Shown piece after piece: positions 41,667 through 51,016 of a stretch of 64,000 nucleotides of DNA. The DNA is from Dechloromonas sp. CZR5. GTDB lineage: Bacteria > Pseudomonadota > Gammaproteobacteria > Burkholderiales > Rhodocyclaceae. The position numbers were made by a program, and so were the translations under genes. The stretch's first letter is position 1. Each line of letters starts with the position of its first letter. Under the pieces are notes generated by a model. The model was given only the letters and a program-made list of their open reading frames with translations. It ran no database searches and was not told the origin of the DNA. The stretch spans positions 434,001 to 498,000 of the forward strand of contig NZ_VUYQ01000001.1 in NCBI RefSeq assembly GCF_008711155.1, in the 5' to 3' direction.

Positions 41667-42944
41667 ATGGAAGACAAGAAACTAGCCCCGCTGGATGCAG
41701 TCGCCGGCAAATCCTCTCCGTCACGTCGTGATTTCGTTTCAACTGTCCTGGGAGCCTCTCTGATGGCCATGGTCCCTCCTGGCGTTCGCAGCGGCGCCTG
41801 GGCCGCTGGTTCCGACGCCCCCGAAAAGAAGGAAGTCAAGATTGGCTTCATCCCGCTCACCGATTGCGCCTCCGTCGTGATGGCATCGGTCATGAAGTTC
41901 GACGAGAAGTACGGCATCAAGATCGTTCCATCCAAGGAGGCTTCCTGGGCTTCCGTCCGCGACAAGCTGGTCAATGGCGAACTGGATGCCGCCCACGTGC
42001 TCTACGGCCTGATCTATGGCGTGCAATTGGGCGTCGGCGGCCCGAAGAAGGATATGAACGTGCTGATGGCTCTCAACAACAACGGCCAGGCCATCACGCT
42101 GTCGAACCAGCTAAAGGACAAGGGGGCCATCGACGGTGCCGGCCTGGCCAGGCTGGTGGCCAGGAAGGAGCGTGAATACACCTTCGCCCAGACTTTCCCG
42201 ACCGGCACCCACGCCATGTGGCTCTACTACTGGCTGGCGGCGCAGGGCATCAACCCGCTGAAGGACGTCAAGACCATCACCGTGCCGCCGCCGCAGATGG
42301 TCGCCAACATGCGTGTCGGCAACATGGATGGCTTCTGCGTCGGCGAACCATGGAACAACCGCGCGATCATGGACAACATCGGCTTCACCGCCGTGACGAC
42401 CCAGGACATCTGGACCGATCATCCGGAGAAGGTGCTCGGCACCACCGCCGAATGGGTGCAGAAGAATCCGAACACGGCACGCGCCGTGGTCGCCGCCATC
42501 CTCGATGCCAGCAAGTGGATCGATGCTTCGCTGGCCAACAAGCAGAAGACTGCAGAAACTATCGCCAGCAAGTCCTACGTCAATACCGATACCGACGTCA
42601 TCGTCGCCCGCATGCTGGGGCGTTACCAGAACGGCCTGGGCAAGAGCTGGGATGACAAGAACCATATGAAGTTCTTCAACGACGGCGCGGTGAACTACCC
42701 GTACCTGAGCGACGGCATGTGGTTCATGACCCAGCACAAGCGCTGGGGGTTGCTGAAGAGCCACCCGGATTACCAAGCCATCGCCAAGCAGGTTAACCGC
42801 ATCGACATCTACAAGCAGGGCGCGGCTGCGGCCGGCGTCGCTCTGCCCAAGAGCGACATGCGGTCGAGCAAGCTGATCGACGGTGTGGTCTGGGATGGCA
42901 AGGATCCGGCCAAGTACGCCGATGGCTTCAAGGTAAAGGCTTAA
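41667..42944 (+). CDS. nrtA: NrtA-type periplasmic nitrate-binding protein
   Basis: Substrate-binding component (425 residues) of an ABC nitrate/nitrite importer. A twin-arginine signal (SRRDFVSTVLGASLMAMV) precedes the mature domain. It is followed by the CmpA/NrtA signatures KIGFIPLTDCASVVMA, GELDAAHVLYGLIYGVQLGVGG, HAMWLYYWLAAQGI and FCVGEPWNNRAI. The signal shows it is exported, so it is not the cytoplasmic sensor NasS, which has the same fold. AAGGAG precedes the ATG. A REP-like hairpin separates it from nrtB. Confidence 0.94.
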   Translation: MEDKKLAPLDAVAGKSSPSRRDFVSTVLGASLMAMVPPGVRSGAWAAGSDAPEKKEVKIGFIPLTDCASVVMASVMKFDEKYGIKIVPSKEASWASVRDKLVNGELDAAHVLYGLIYGVQLGVGGPKKDMNVLMALNNNGQAITLSNQLKDKGAIDGAGLARLVARKEREYTFAQTFPTGTHAMWLYYWLAAQGINPLKDVKTITVPPPQMVANMRVGNMDGFCVGEPWNNRAIMDNIGFTAVTTQDIWTDHPEKVLGTTAEWVQKNPNTARAVVAAILDASKWIDASLANKQKTAETIASKSYVNTDTDVIVARMLGRYQNGLGKSWDDKNHMKFFNDGAVNYPYLSDGMWFMTQHKRWGLLKSHPDYQAIAKQVNRIDIYKQGAAAAGVALPKSDMRSSKLIDGVVWDGKDPAKYADGFKVKA

Positions 42945-42953
42945 GGCGCCAGC

Positions 42954-42984
42954 GCGTCATTCCCGGTGGAGCCGGGAATGACGC
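42954..42984. repeat. Perfect 13-bp inverted repeat (REP-like hairpin) between nrtA and nrtB
   Basis: GCGTCATTCCCGG and its exact complement flank a 5-base loop (TGGAG). The GTCATTCCCG core is typical of REP-type palindromes. No T-run follows. It could protect the nrtA part of the mRNA from 3' decay so that the binding protein is made in excess. Confidence 0.8.
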
Positions 42985-43011
42985 TACTGCTAAATGCTTG
43001 AGGAGAAAACC

Positions 43012-43941
43012 ATGAGCGCATTGACGATGACAGGCGAGTTCGGTGTGGATAAAACCGCCGATTCCGCAACCACCAGCAAGCCGGTCGCGACGGTTGTCGC
43101 AGAGCCGGCCAAGGAAAAGAAAATGGAAAAGACAGCAACCCTGCCGGCCGGGGTGCCGCTCGGCGACAAACTGACGGCCTTCTTACGTGCCGCGCTGCCG
43201 CCGGTACTCGGTTTGCTCGTGCTGATCGGTATCTGGCACGTCGCCACCCACAAGGGCGGCAGTATTCCGGGGCCGGCCCAGGTCTGGGATGCCGCCGTGG
43301 CGCTGTTCTCCGATCCGTTCTACCGCAACGGGCCGAACGACCAGGGCATCGGCTGGAACGTGCTGTCCTCGCTGCAGCGCGTCGCCATCGGCTTCGGCTT
43401 CGCCGCCGTGGTCGGCATTCCGCTCGGCTTCATCCTGGGGCGCTCGGCTTTCCTGTCGGCCATGGTCAATCCGATCATCAGCCTGCTGCGCCCGGTGTCG
43501 CCGCTCGCCTGGTTGCCCATCGGCCTGCTCGTCTTCAAGAAGGCCGACCCCGCCGCGACCTACACCATTTTCATCTGCTCGATCTGGCCGATGATCATGA
43601 ATACCGCCCAGGGCGTCCAGCGTGTGCCGCAGGACTACCTGAACGTCGCCCGCGTGCTGGCGCTGTCCGAGTGGAAGGTCGTCACCAAGATCCTCTTCCC
43701 GGCCGTGCTGCCCTACATGCTGACCGGTATCCGCCTGTCCATCGGCACGGCCTGGCTGGTCATCGTGGCCGCCGAAATGCTCACCGGCGGCGTCGGCATC
43801 GGCTTCTGGGTGTGGGACGAGTGGAACAACCTGAAGGTCGAGCACATCATCATCGCCATCTTCGTCATCGGTATTGTCGGCCTGATCCTCGAACAGGCGC
43901 TGATCCTGCTGGCCAAGAAACTCACCAAAGAAGCGTCGTAA
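43012..43941 (+). CDS. nrtB: Nitrate ABC transporter permease
   Basis: A 309-residue inner-membrane permease of the SsuC/TauC/NrtB type. An unusually long Ala/Thr-rich cytoplasmic N-terminus (about 55 residues) precedes six membrane helices. The EAA-like loop is seen in VPQDYLNVARVLALSEWKVVTKILFPAVLPYMLTGIR. GAGGAGA lies 5-6 bp before the ATG at 43012, which rules out the ATG at 42994. It is followed 12 bp later by the ATPase gene. Confidence 0.94.
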   Translation: MSALTMTGEFGVDKTADSATTSKPVATVVAEPAKEKKMEKTATLPAGVPLGDKLTAFLRAALPPVLGLLVLIGIWHVATHKGGSIPGPAQVWDAAVALFSDPFYRNGPNDQGIGWNVLSSLQRVAIGFGFAAVVGIPLGFILGRSAFLSAMVNPIISLLRPVSPLAWLPIGLLVFKKADPAATYTIFICSIWPMIMNTAQGVQRVPQDYLNVARVLALSEWKVVTKILFPAVLPYMLTGIRLSIGTAWLVIVAAEMLTGGVGIGFWVWDEWNNLKVEHIIIAIFVIGIVGLILEQALILLAKKLTKEAS

Positions 43942-43953
43942 GGAGAATCGATC

Positions 43954-44754
43954 ATGGAAAAGTTCGTCAGTATCGAGCGTGTCGGCCAGACTTTCGACAC
44001 CAAGAAAGGCAAGTTCGTCGCCCTGCGCGACATCGATCTGAGCATTGCCCAGGGGGAGTTCATCGCCCTGATCGGCCACTCCGGCTGCGGCAAGTCCACA
44101 CTGCTCAACCTGATCGCCGGCCTGACCAAACCGACCACCGGCGTGCTGCTCTGCGACGGTCGCGAAATCGCCGGTCCCGGCCCGGAGCGGGCGGTAGTCT
44201 TCCAGAACCACAGCCTGCTGCCCTGGCTGACCTGCTTCGAGAACATCTACCTCGCGGTTGAGCGCGTCTTCGGCGGCAAGGAAGGCAAGCCCAAGCTGAA
44301 GGCGCGGACCCAGGCGGCCATCGAACTGGTCGGCCTGGCGCATGCCACACACAAGTATCCGCACGAAATCTCCGGGGGCATGAAGCAGCGCGTCGGCATC
44401 GCCCGCGCCCTGTCCATGGAACCCAAGGTGCTGCTGATGGACGAGCCGTTCGGCGCGCTCGATGCGCTGACCCGCGCCAAGCTGCAGGACGAGCTGATGA
44501 AGATCTGCGAGAAAACCAGGGCCACGGTGGTCATGGTCACCCATGACGTCGACGAGGCGGTGCTGCTCTCCGACAAGATCGTCATGATGACCAACGGCCC
44601 GGCGGCGACCATCGGCGAGGTGCTCGAAGTCAGGCTGCCGCGCCCGCGCGAGCGCCTGACGCTGGCGCACGATCCGGACTACATCGGCTACCGCGCCGCC
44701 GTGCTGGAATTCCTCTACGAAAAACAGGCACGCGTCGAAAAAGAAGCGGCCTGA
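43954..44754 (+). CDS. nrtC: Nitrate ABC transporter ATP-binding protein
   Basis: A 266-residue ATPase with Walker A GHSGCGKST, Q-loop (FQNHSLLPWLT), signature SGGMKQR, Walker B VLLMDEPFGALD and H-loop THD. It matches the single-domain NrtD/SsuB-like group. The solute-binding-domain fusion of cyanobacterial NrtC is absent. It is the last gene of nrtABC, followed by two terminators. Confidence 0.94.
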   Translation: MEKFVSIERVGQTFDTKKGKFVALRDIDLSIAQGEFIALIGHSGCGKSTLLNLIAGLTKPTTGVLLCDGREIAGPGPERAVVFQNHSLLPWLTCFENIYLAVERVFGGKEGKPKLKARTQAAIELVGLAHATHKYPHEISGGMKQRVGIARALSMEPKVLLMDEPFGALDALTRAKLQDELMKICEKTRATVVMVTHDVDEAVLLSDKIVMMTNGPAATIGEVLEVRLPRPRERLTLAHDPDYIGYRAAVLEFLYEKQARVEKEAA

Positions 44755-44772
44755 TCGCGATCTCTTCCATCG

Positions 44773-44800
44773 TCGCGGTGCGCTCTCCACCGCGATTTTT
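44773..44800 (+). terminator. First of two tandem terminators after nrtC
   Basis: Stem TCGCGGTG/CACCGCGA, 7-nt loop, then T5. Confidence 0.8.
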
Positions 44801-44829
44801 GCCCACCGGTAAAATGGTGGGCTTTTTCT
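44801..44829 (+). terminator. Second of two tandem terminators after nrtC
   Basis: Stem GCCCACC/GGTGGGC, 8-nt loop, then TTTTTCTT. The tandem pair separates nrtABC from the sensor-kinase gene. Confidence 0.85.
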
Positions 44830-44898
44830 TGATCCATCTCTTTGCGTTTATCCCACTGCGACGCTATGGTTTGCAGATTTGAATACGGACATTGATTG

Positions 44899-46839
44899 AT
44901 GCTGGCCAATTCGGGCAAGCTTTCGCGCAAGATCGTCGGCATGCTGGTGGTGCTCTTCGTCGTCGCCACCGTCGCCATCGGCTTTACCCTGCTCATTTCA
45001 TGGCAACTGGAAGGCGTTGCCGCGGCCATCAACGATGCCGGCAGCCAGCGCATGCGCAGCTATCGCATCGGCCATTTGATGGCGCGGGGGCTGGAGCTCA
45101 AAGCGCAGGAGGTGCAAATCGGCAGCGCACTCGGCGATGAACTGGAACGTTTCGAGAAAGTGTTGCGCGACCTGCAGCAGGGCGATCCGGTTCGCCCCTT
45201 GTCGCAGCCGAGAAACCGCGAGGTTCAGGCGCGACTGTCCGAGGTCGGCCAGGTCTGGCAGGCCACCGTTCGCCCCCTGGTCGTCAGCTATCTGACGAGC
45301 GACCATGCAGAGCGGGAGCGGATTACCGACCGTTTCGACCTGGAGCTCGACGGTTTCGTCAGTGGCATCAACGAGTTGGTGCTCGCCATGGAGCGAAGCT
45401 ACGCCTACGACACCAATCTGCTGCGCAGTGTCCAGGCTGCATTGGTGTTGTTTGCCATCCTCGGTACTGTCCTGCTGATCCGTTATTTCGACCGCCTGGT
45501 CATTCGGCCGGTAGGTATTCTGCATGCCGGCATGCAGCGCATGACCGGCAACGACCTGACTGTCCGTGTGCCGGTTGCCAGCGACGATGAGCTGGGCGCG
45601 CTCGCCGGCGGCTTCAACCAGATGGCGGAGCATCTGGAAACGGTCCATGGCACGCTGGAGCATCGTGTCGAAGCCGAAACCAGCAGGCTGGCGCAGCGCA
45701 ATCGCGAACTGGGCATCCTCTACGGCATGACCACCTTCCTGACCGAGCCGGCACCGCTGGAAGCCTTGTGCGAAGGCTTTCTCGAACGCATCAAGACCAC
45801 CCTGGGCGCCGATGCAGGCGCGGTGCGGCTGTACCTGCCGCAAACCGAAAAGCTCTACCTGATGACCCACGACGGGCTGTCGGAAGAATTCATCGCCAAC
45901 GAAGGACAGATCAATTGTGGCGACTGTCTGTGCGGCGATGTTTTTCAAACCAGCAAGCCGGCAGCCTTTGCGACGGCCAATCCACCGGAGAGCATGCGCC
46001 TGCGTACCTGTATCCGCGAAGGGTTTGCAACGGCCACTGCGTTCAGCATCCTGTGCGACAAGCAACGCATCGGCGTCTACAATCTTTATTTCCGCCGGCC
46101 GCACGCCTTGTCGGAGCAGGAAATGCACCTGCTCGAAACGCTCGGCCACCATCTCGGCGTGGCGATCGAGAATCAGCGCCTGAAATCGCGCGAAAAGGAG
46201 CTGGCGGTATCCGAAGAGCGCAATTTGCTGGCGCAGGAGCTGCATGACTCCATCGCCCAAGGTCTCGCCTTCCTGAACATCCAGGTGCAGTTGCTGCAGG
46301 ATTCCCTGCGCAAGGGGCGCAGCGACGAGGCGATGCAGACCGCCGGGCAGTTGCGCGAAGGGGTGCAGGAAAGTTACGACGATGTACGGGAGCTGCTGGT
46401 GCATTTCCGGACCCGGGTGCATCAATCCGACCTGGATTCGGCGATCAACGCCGCGCTGGAAAAATTCGAGGGGCAGACCGGGATCAGGACCGAATTCGAA
46501 CGGCGCGGGGCCATGGTGCCGATGGCACCGACCGATGAAATCCAGATCATGCATATCGTGCAGGAATCCTTGTCCAACATTCGCAAGCACGCCAGGGCCA
46601 GCCAGGTTCGCGTCACGGTCGACCAGGACATGGCGTCCAGCCGGATCACGATTCAGGACGATGGCGTGGGCTTCGATCCGCAGACCGACCCGAATTGCCT
46701 GTCGGATCGCCATGTCGGGTTGAAAATCATGCGCGAGCGCGCTCACCGCATTGGCGCCGAATGTCAGGTAGCATCACAACCGGGGGCGGGGGCCTGCGTA
46801 ACCCTCTGCCTGCCAAAAGAAAATAGGGAGACCGTGTGA
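44899..46839 (+). CDS. narX: NarX-like nitrate/nitrite sensor histidine kinase
   Basis: Membrane sensor of 646 residues. Helix 1 is at 12-34, followed directly by a P-box (EGVAAAINDAGSQRMRSYRI, 38-57), the NarX segment that binds nitrate. The periplasmic PilJ-type domain runs to about 175, then helix 2, a HAMP (about 200-250), a GAF-like domain (about 275-430) with a Cys cluster (C340, C343, C345, also C371 and C386), a HisKA_3 with phospho-acceptor H449 in AQELHDSIAQGL, and an ATPase domain. It overlaps narL closely. Start ATG 44899; a TTG one codon earlier is possible. Confidence 0.92.
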   Translation: MLANSGKLSRKIVGMLVVLFVVATVAIGFTLLISWQLEGVAAAINDAGSQRMRSYRIGHLMARGLELKAQEVQIGSALGDELERFEKVLRDLQQGDPVRPLSQPRNREVQARLSEVGQVWQATVRPLVVSYLTSDHAERERITDRFDLELDGFVSGINELVLAMERSYAYDTNLLRSVQAALVLFAILGTVLLIRYFDRLVIRPVGILHAGMQRMTGNDLTVRVPVASDDELGALAGGFNQMAEHLETVHGTLEHRVEAETSRLAQRNRELGILYGMTTFLTEPAPLEALCEGFLERIKTTLGADAGAVRLYLPQTEKLYLMTHDGLSEEFIANEGQINCGDCLCGDVFQTSKPAAFATANPPESMRLRTCIREGFATATAFSILCDKQRIGVYNLYFRRPHALSEQEMHLLETLGHHLGVAIENQRLKSREKELAVSEERNLLAQELHDSIAQGLAFLNIQVQLLQDSLRKGRSDEAMQTAGQLREGVQESYDDVRELLVHFRTRVHQSDLDSAINAALEKFEGQTGIRTEFERRGAMVPMAPTDEIQIMHIVQESLSNIRKHARASQVRVTVDQDMASSRITIQDDGVGFDPQTDPNCLSDRHVGLKIMRERAHRIGAECQVASQPGAGACVTLCLPKENRETV

Positions 46840-46840
46840 A

Positions 46841-47500
46841 ATGAGCGAGAAGATCCGGGTATTGCTGGTCGATGACCATACCTTGTTCCGTAGCGGCATC
46901 AAGTCGCTGTTGCAGCGCAACGACGCCTTCGAGGTCGTGGGCGAAGCGGGGGATGGGCTGGAAGGCATCAAGCGGGTTCGCTCCCTGAAGCCGGACGTGG
47001 CGCTGCTTGACCTGCACATGCCGGGCGTCTCCGGACTCGAGGCAGTCAAGGTCATCAGCGAGGAAATGCCCGATGTCCATGTGCTGATGCTGACTGTCTC
47101 CGAGGATGCGCAGGATTTGATGGATGCGCTGCGCGCCGGTGCCAGCGGTTACCTGCTGAAAAATATCGAGACCGATACTCTCGTCGACGCCATTCGCAAG
47201 GCAGCGCAAGGAGAGTCCGTCGTTTCGCAGCAGATGACGGCAAAACTGATTCAGGGGGTGCGCAATCCCCCAAAGGCCGACGCGTCGCAGGCCGAGCGCG
47301 ACCGCTTTTCACCGCGCGAGCGCGATATCCTGGCCGCATTGGCACAAGGCGAGAGCAACAAGGAAATCGCCCGCAAGCTCGACCTGGCCGAAAGCACCGT
47401 CAAGATTCACGTCCAGAACATTTTCAAGAAACTGAACATGAGCAGCCGCGTCCAGGTAGCGCTCTACGCCGTCGAAAACGGCTACGGACAGGGCCGCTGA
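46841..47500 (+). CDS. narL: NarL-type response regulator
   Basis: A 219-residue two-component regulator that begins 1 bp after narX. The receiver has D11-D12, phospho-acceptor D57 (VALLDLHMPG) and the Lys in GYLLKNI. The C-terminal LuxR-type helix-turn-helix is FSPRERDILAALAQGESNKEIARKLDLAESTVKIHVQNIFKKL. It probably controls nitrate-responsive genes beyond this window, since the nas promoters here look sigma-54 dependent. Confidence 0.94.
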   Translation: MSEKIRVLLVDDHTLFRSGIKSLLQRNDAFEVVGEAGDGLEGIKRVRSLKPDVALLDLHMPGVSGLEAVKVISEEMPDVHVLMLTVSEDAQDLMDALRAGASGYLLKNIETDTLVDAIRKAAQGESVVSQQMTAKLIQGVRNPPKADASQAERDRFSPRERDILAALAQGESNKEIARKLDLAESTVKIHVQNIFKKLNMSSRVQVALYAVENGYGQGR

Positions 47501-47539
47501 CCGGCCGCATTCCGTACGCCCCGAAACGGGCGCGGATTC

Positions 47540-47809
47540 TTAGTGGCAGGCGGGCAGCGGATGTGAGCGCTGCAGATGCTGATAGGCTTCCGCCAACTCC
47601 TGGACATGGAGCATGTCGCCGCGGTCAAAGGCGTTGCGCATGTTTTCCAGAAACATCACATGCAACTGGCAGACGCCTTCCGGCGTACAGAGCAACACTT
47701 CACTGATCTCGGCGGCAATGGTCATGGGAACATGCTCGTGCTCGGCGATTGCCTCGATCTCGCCACGGTCGAGATCGCAATAATCCAGCACGTCCTGAAT
47801 AGACAGCAT
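47540..47809 (-). CDS. Small conserved-looking protein of unknown function
   Basis: An 89-residue acidic protein (MLSIQDVLDYCDLDRGEIEAIAEHEHVP at its start; Cys and His near the C-terminus, ending PLPACH). I do not recognise the family. The start at 47809 is supported by AAAGGAG with correct spacing; an ATG two codons upstream overlaps that site. There is no signal peptide or membrane helix. It is convergent with narL and has its own upstream region of about 130 bp, which contains TATAAA on its strand. Confidence 0.75.
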   Translation of the reverse strand: MLSIQDVLDYCDLDRGEIEAIAEHEHVPMTIAAEISEVLLCTPEGVCQLHVMFLENMRNAFDRGDMLHVQELAEAYQHLQRSHPLPACH

Positions 47810-47949
47810 GGGCATCTCCTTTAATGCGGAATCAGAAGTCAGGGGTTTGCCTGTTTATTGTTGTTGTCAGCCGCCTTGTCGTTGTTATCGGTGGAGTGCC
47901 TTCTCTCTTTATAGCCCAAAAAATCTTGAAACTGAAGAAGCAGGGGGAA

Positions 47950-48726
47950 CTAAAAGCGCAAACGCCCTTCTGGCCATGGATTTGACAGTTGCAGGCGGGT
48001 CAGGGTCGGCAGGAGATCAAGGCGTGTGTCTTTTTTGAGTTGCAGCGCGCTGGCGCGCATCTCGTCCAGCGACACGTCAATCGGATCGCCGCCGGTGGCG
48101 AAGGCGATGGTGTTGCCACTGTCGCATGATGGAAAAACGGCGAGACGACCATCGAATGCCTGTTTCAGGCGTTCGACGCTGGTCGGGAAGTTCTTGTCGC
48201 GGCCGAGCAGGTTGACGGCCAGGATGCCTTGTTGTCCAAGGCGGGCACGGCAGGCCTGATAGAAGGGCAAGGTGTCCAGCGGGCCGCTACGCCCTGCCGG
48301 GTCGAAACCATCGACGAGAATGTAGTCGAAACTGCTCGTGCCGCCGAGCATGTAGTCGGCGCCGCAGCCAATCACCACGTCGAGGCGCTGCGGATCAAGC
48401 GGCAGCCGGAAATACTGGTTGGCGACGAATTCGACCTGCGGGTTGATCTCGACGGCGGTGATCCGGCAGTTCGGCAGGTTGCGATAGATGAACTTGGCCA
48501 GGGAGCCGGCACCCAGGCCAACCAGCAAGGCCGTTTTCGGCCAGGTCGCGGCGGGACGGAGAAGCAGGCCGGCCATCATCTCGCGGGTGTAGGCCAGTTC
48601 CAGCGACCACGGCCGGGCAATGCGCATGGCGCCCTGCACCCAGTCCGAGCCGAAGTGCAGGTAGCGCACGCCGTCTTCTTCGCTGATGTCTACGGGGTGG
48701 CGGGGTGGTTTTCCGGATTTCCGCAT
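47950..48726 (-). CDS. Spermidine synthase-like methyltransferase-fold protein
   Basis: A 258-residue protein with the polyamine synthase / SAM-dependent Rossmann fold: GVRYLHFGSDWVQGAMRI, LVGLGAGSLAKFIY, ITAVEINPQVEFVANQYF, CGADYMLGGTSSFDYILVDGFDPAG. Aminopropyltransferase-specific residues are not clearly all present, so it may not make spermidine. Start ATG 48726; an upstream frame extension would run into the tRNA gene. Confidence 0.82.
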   Translation of the reverse strand: MRKSGKPPRHPVDISEEDGVRYLHFGSDWVQGAMRIARPWSLELAYTREMMAGLLLRPAATWPKTALLVGLGAGSLAKFIYRNLPNCRITAVEINPQVEFVANQYFRLPLDPQRLDVVIGCGADYMLGGTSSFDYILVDGFDPAGRSGPLDTLPFYQACRARLGQQGILAVNLLGRDKNFPTSVERLKQAFDGRLAVFPSCDSGNTIAFATGGDPIDVSLDEMRASALQLKKDTRLDLLPTLTRLQLSNPWPEGRLRF

Positions 48727-48744
48727 GGCGTCGCGCTTTTGAGG

Positions 48745-48819
48745 TGGCGTCCCCACCCGGAATCGAACCAGGAACTGCTCCTTAGGAGGGAGCCGTTATA
48801 TCCATTTAACTATGGAGAC
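48745..48819 (-). tRNA. tRNA-Arg (anticodon CCU)
   Basis: Read on the minus strand, acceptor GTCTCCA pairs with TGGGGAC (one G-T), followed by G-CCA. The D-arm has TTAAATGGATATAAC. The anticodon arm is GCTCC-CTCCTAA-GGAGC, with CCT as the anticodon. The T-arm contains GGTTCGATTCC. CCA is encoded. The sequence closely follows E. coli argW. Confidence 0.96.
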
Positions 48820-48901
48820 GCGCTGAAGGTGCGCATTGTACCGGTGCCCGCGCCAATGTGATAGATTAAACAAAGATAACAACGAGAGAGGCTCGCGTAA
48901 C

Positions 48902-50944
48902 ATGACGACCGGTTTCGCAAGACGCCCGATTGCACAGCAGTTGATCATGGCGACGATCGCCGCGCTGGTCGTTGTTTTTTCGGCATTGACGCTGATTGTC
49001 CAGAATAGGGCGGACAGTACCGCCATTGCGGTGACCGAGCGCAATCTCGAAAACGAGGCCAGGCTGATGGCCGGTAGCCTCGATGCGCTTTACGACTCGG
49101 TCAAGGTCCGTGGCGATGCCGAAGCACAGTTCTTCCTCAAGTATGCCGGAGCACAGCCGGAGGCCGGTGTTGGATTGACCAGGACCGGCGATGTCGATTT
49201 GCCGACGATCAGGCTCGGCCATGAGGTGCTCAATGGAAACGATCGGGTACTCAAGGCCTTTCGCGACCTGACGGGAAGCGAAGCGGCTTTTCTGGCGATT
49301 CGCGACAACAAGGTCTATCGGCTGGCGACCCTGCTGAAGGATAAGGACGGCAAGCCCATGAACGGGGTGCCGATTGCCGATGGCGACCCCGTTGCCAAGG
49401 CATTGCTGGCCGGTGAGAACTATCAGGGCCTGGCCATTCGCGGCGGCAAATACAACTTCAGTACCGTCAGGCATATCAAGGGCGCCGATGGCAAGCCCTG
49501 GCTCGCCTATTCGGTGCGAATTTCCCTCGACCGGGAACTCAAGCGCATTCGCGATCAGTTCGGGGCGATTGTTGCCGGTAAGACAGGCTACGTCTATATC
49601 GTCCGTCCCACCGACGAAAAAGGGGTCGGTGAATTCGTGATGCACCCCAAGTTCCAGGAAAAACAGATCGGCGAACTCGATCTCCCGGAGATGACCAAGA
49701 ACGTGTTGCGGCAGGTTCTGACGAACAAGAGCGGTGCATTCCGCTACCCGTTGGCCGATAGCGCCGGCGTGATACGTGAAAAGATCGTCGTTGCGGCGAC
49801 CTCGACTGCTTGGGGGTGGACCGTGGCGACCGGCAGCTGGCTGGACGAATATCTCGAGGAAAGCCGTGCCTTGCGCAACGCGCTGATCGTGGCCAGCATC
49901 CTGGCTGCCCTGCTGCTGGCGGCCATGATCTTCGTGCTGGTCAGCACCCGTCTGCGCCTGTTGAAGCAGATGGTCCAGGAGGTCGAGCGCATGGCCGGGG
50001 GCGACCTGCGTACCGTCGTTCATGGGGGCGAAGCGGACAGCCGCAACGAAGTTCATGTCATCGGCCAGGCCTTCAACCACATGGCGAACAACATGCGCTC
50101 GCTGGTGCAGGGTGTTTCCGCGACTTCGTCGGAGGTCGGTGCAGCGGCCAACGAACTGCAACAGGCAGCGAGCGCAGGCCGTGAATCGTCGGCGCGGGCC
50201 TCGTCCTCGGCAACGGGCATTGCCGCATCGGTCGAGGAGTTGTCGGTCAGCGTGACGCAGGTCGCCGACAATGCCAATCATGCGGCCCGGATATCCGAAG
50301 ACGCCAAGGCGGTCACGGCGTCGGGGCGCGATGTCGTTTATCGCACCATGGACGAACTGGAGCGTGTGGCATCGGACATCACCGACTCGGCGGCCTTGAT
50401 CGAGTCGCTGGGCGAGCGCTCCAAGCAGATTTCAAGCGTGGTTGGTGTGATCCGCGAAATCGCGGATCAGACGAATCTTCTGGCGCTCAACGCGGCGATC
50501 GAGGCGGCGCGGGCCGGTGAGCAGGGCCGGGGGTTTGCCGTGGTGGCCGACGAAGTACGCAAGCTTGCCGAACGAACCTCGCTGTCCACGCAGGAAATCG
50601 CGACCACCGTATCCGCCATTCTCGACGAAACCGGACGTGCCGTCAGTCGCATGCAAGCGTTGAGCGCCAACATGAGCGGCAGCGTCGAGATGGCCCGTCA
50701 GGCCGGGGATTCCCTCGAAGCCATCGACCAGCGCGCCCAGGAGACGGTCGATGTCGTGCATGGCATCGCGGACAGTTCGCGGGAGCAAAGTGCGGCCAGC
50801 CAGGAAATTGCGCGCCTGGTTGAAACAATTGCCCAGGCGGCGGCAGGCAGCAGCAATCGGGCCGCACTCAACAGCGAGCGGGCGCAAAACCTCTTGCGCC
50901 TGGCGGCCGAACTGCAAGCGCAGTTGTCGCGCTTCAACACCTGA
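48902..50944 (+). CDS. Methyl-accepting chemotaxis protein with Cache sensor
   Basis: A 680-residue chemoreceptor. Helix 1 (about 15-37) is followed by a periplasmic Cache_3/Cache_2-type sensor domain to about 320 ([24 protein letters not shown]), then helix 2 (about 325-350), a HAMP, and a signalling domain with the hairpin tip [41 protein letters not shown]. There is no CheR-tethering pentapeptide at the C-terminus. The ligand is unknown; Cache domains usually bind organic acids or amino acids. It is followed by a terminator. Confidence 0.94.
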   Translation: MTTGFARRPIAQQLIMATIAALVVVFSALTLIVQNRADSTAIAVTERNLENEARLMAGSLDALYDSVKVRGDAEAQFFLKYAGAQPEAGVGLTRTGDVDLPTIRLGHEVLNGNDRVLKAFRDLTGSEAAFLAIRDNKVYRLATLLKDKDGKPMNGVPIADGDPVAKALLAGENYQGLAIRGGKYNFSTVRHIKGADGKPWLAYSVRISLDRELKRIRDQFGAIVAGKTGYVYIVRPTDEKGVGEFVMHPKFQEKQIGELDLPEMTKNVLRQVLTNKSGAFRYPLADSAGVIREKIVVAATSTAWGWTVATGSWLDEYLEESRALRNALIVASILAALLLAAMIFVLVSTRLRLLKQMVQEVERMAGGDLRTVVHGGEADSRNEVHVIGQAFNHMANNMRSLVQGVSATSSEVGAAANELQQAASAGRESSARASSSATGIAASVEELSVSVTQVADNANHAARISEDAKAVTASGRDVVYRTMDELERVASDITDSAALIESLGERSKQISSVVGVIREIADQTNLLALNAAIEAARAGEQGRGFAVVADEVRKLAERTSLSTQEIATTVSAILDETGRAVSRMQALSANMSGSVEMARQAGDSLEAIDQRAQETVDVVHGIADSSREQSAASQEIARLVETIAQAAAGSSNRAALNSERAQNLLRLAAELQAQLSRFNT

Positions 50945-50981
50945 TTGTCCGGCAGGCTGTAAAATTGCCTTCTTCCCAACG

Positions 50982-51005
50982 CGGCGCCCTGCGGGGCGCC
51001 GTTTT
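50982..51005 (+). terminator. Intrinsic terminator after the chemoreceptor gene
   Basis: Stem CGGCGCCC/GGGGCGCCG with a TGC(G) loop, followed by TTTTC. Confidence 0.75.
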
Positions 51006-51016
51006 CATTGCGACTC

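Noticed and set aside
41667..42944. The nrtA product as the cytoplasmic sensor NasS
   Set aside because: It shares the fold, but the SRRDFV twin-arginine signal and the directly following permease and ATPase genes make it the periplasmic transport component.
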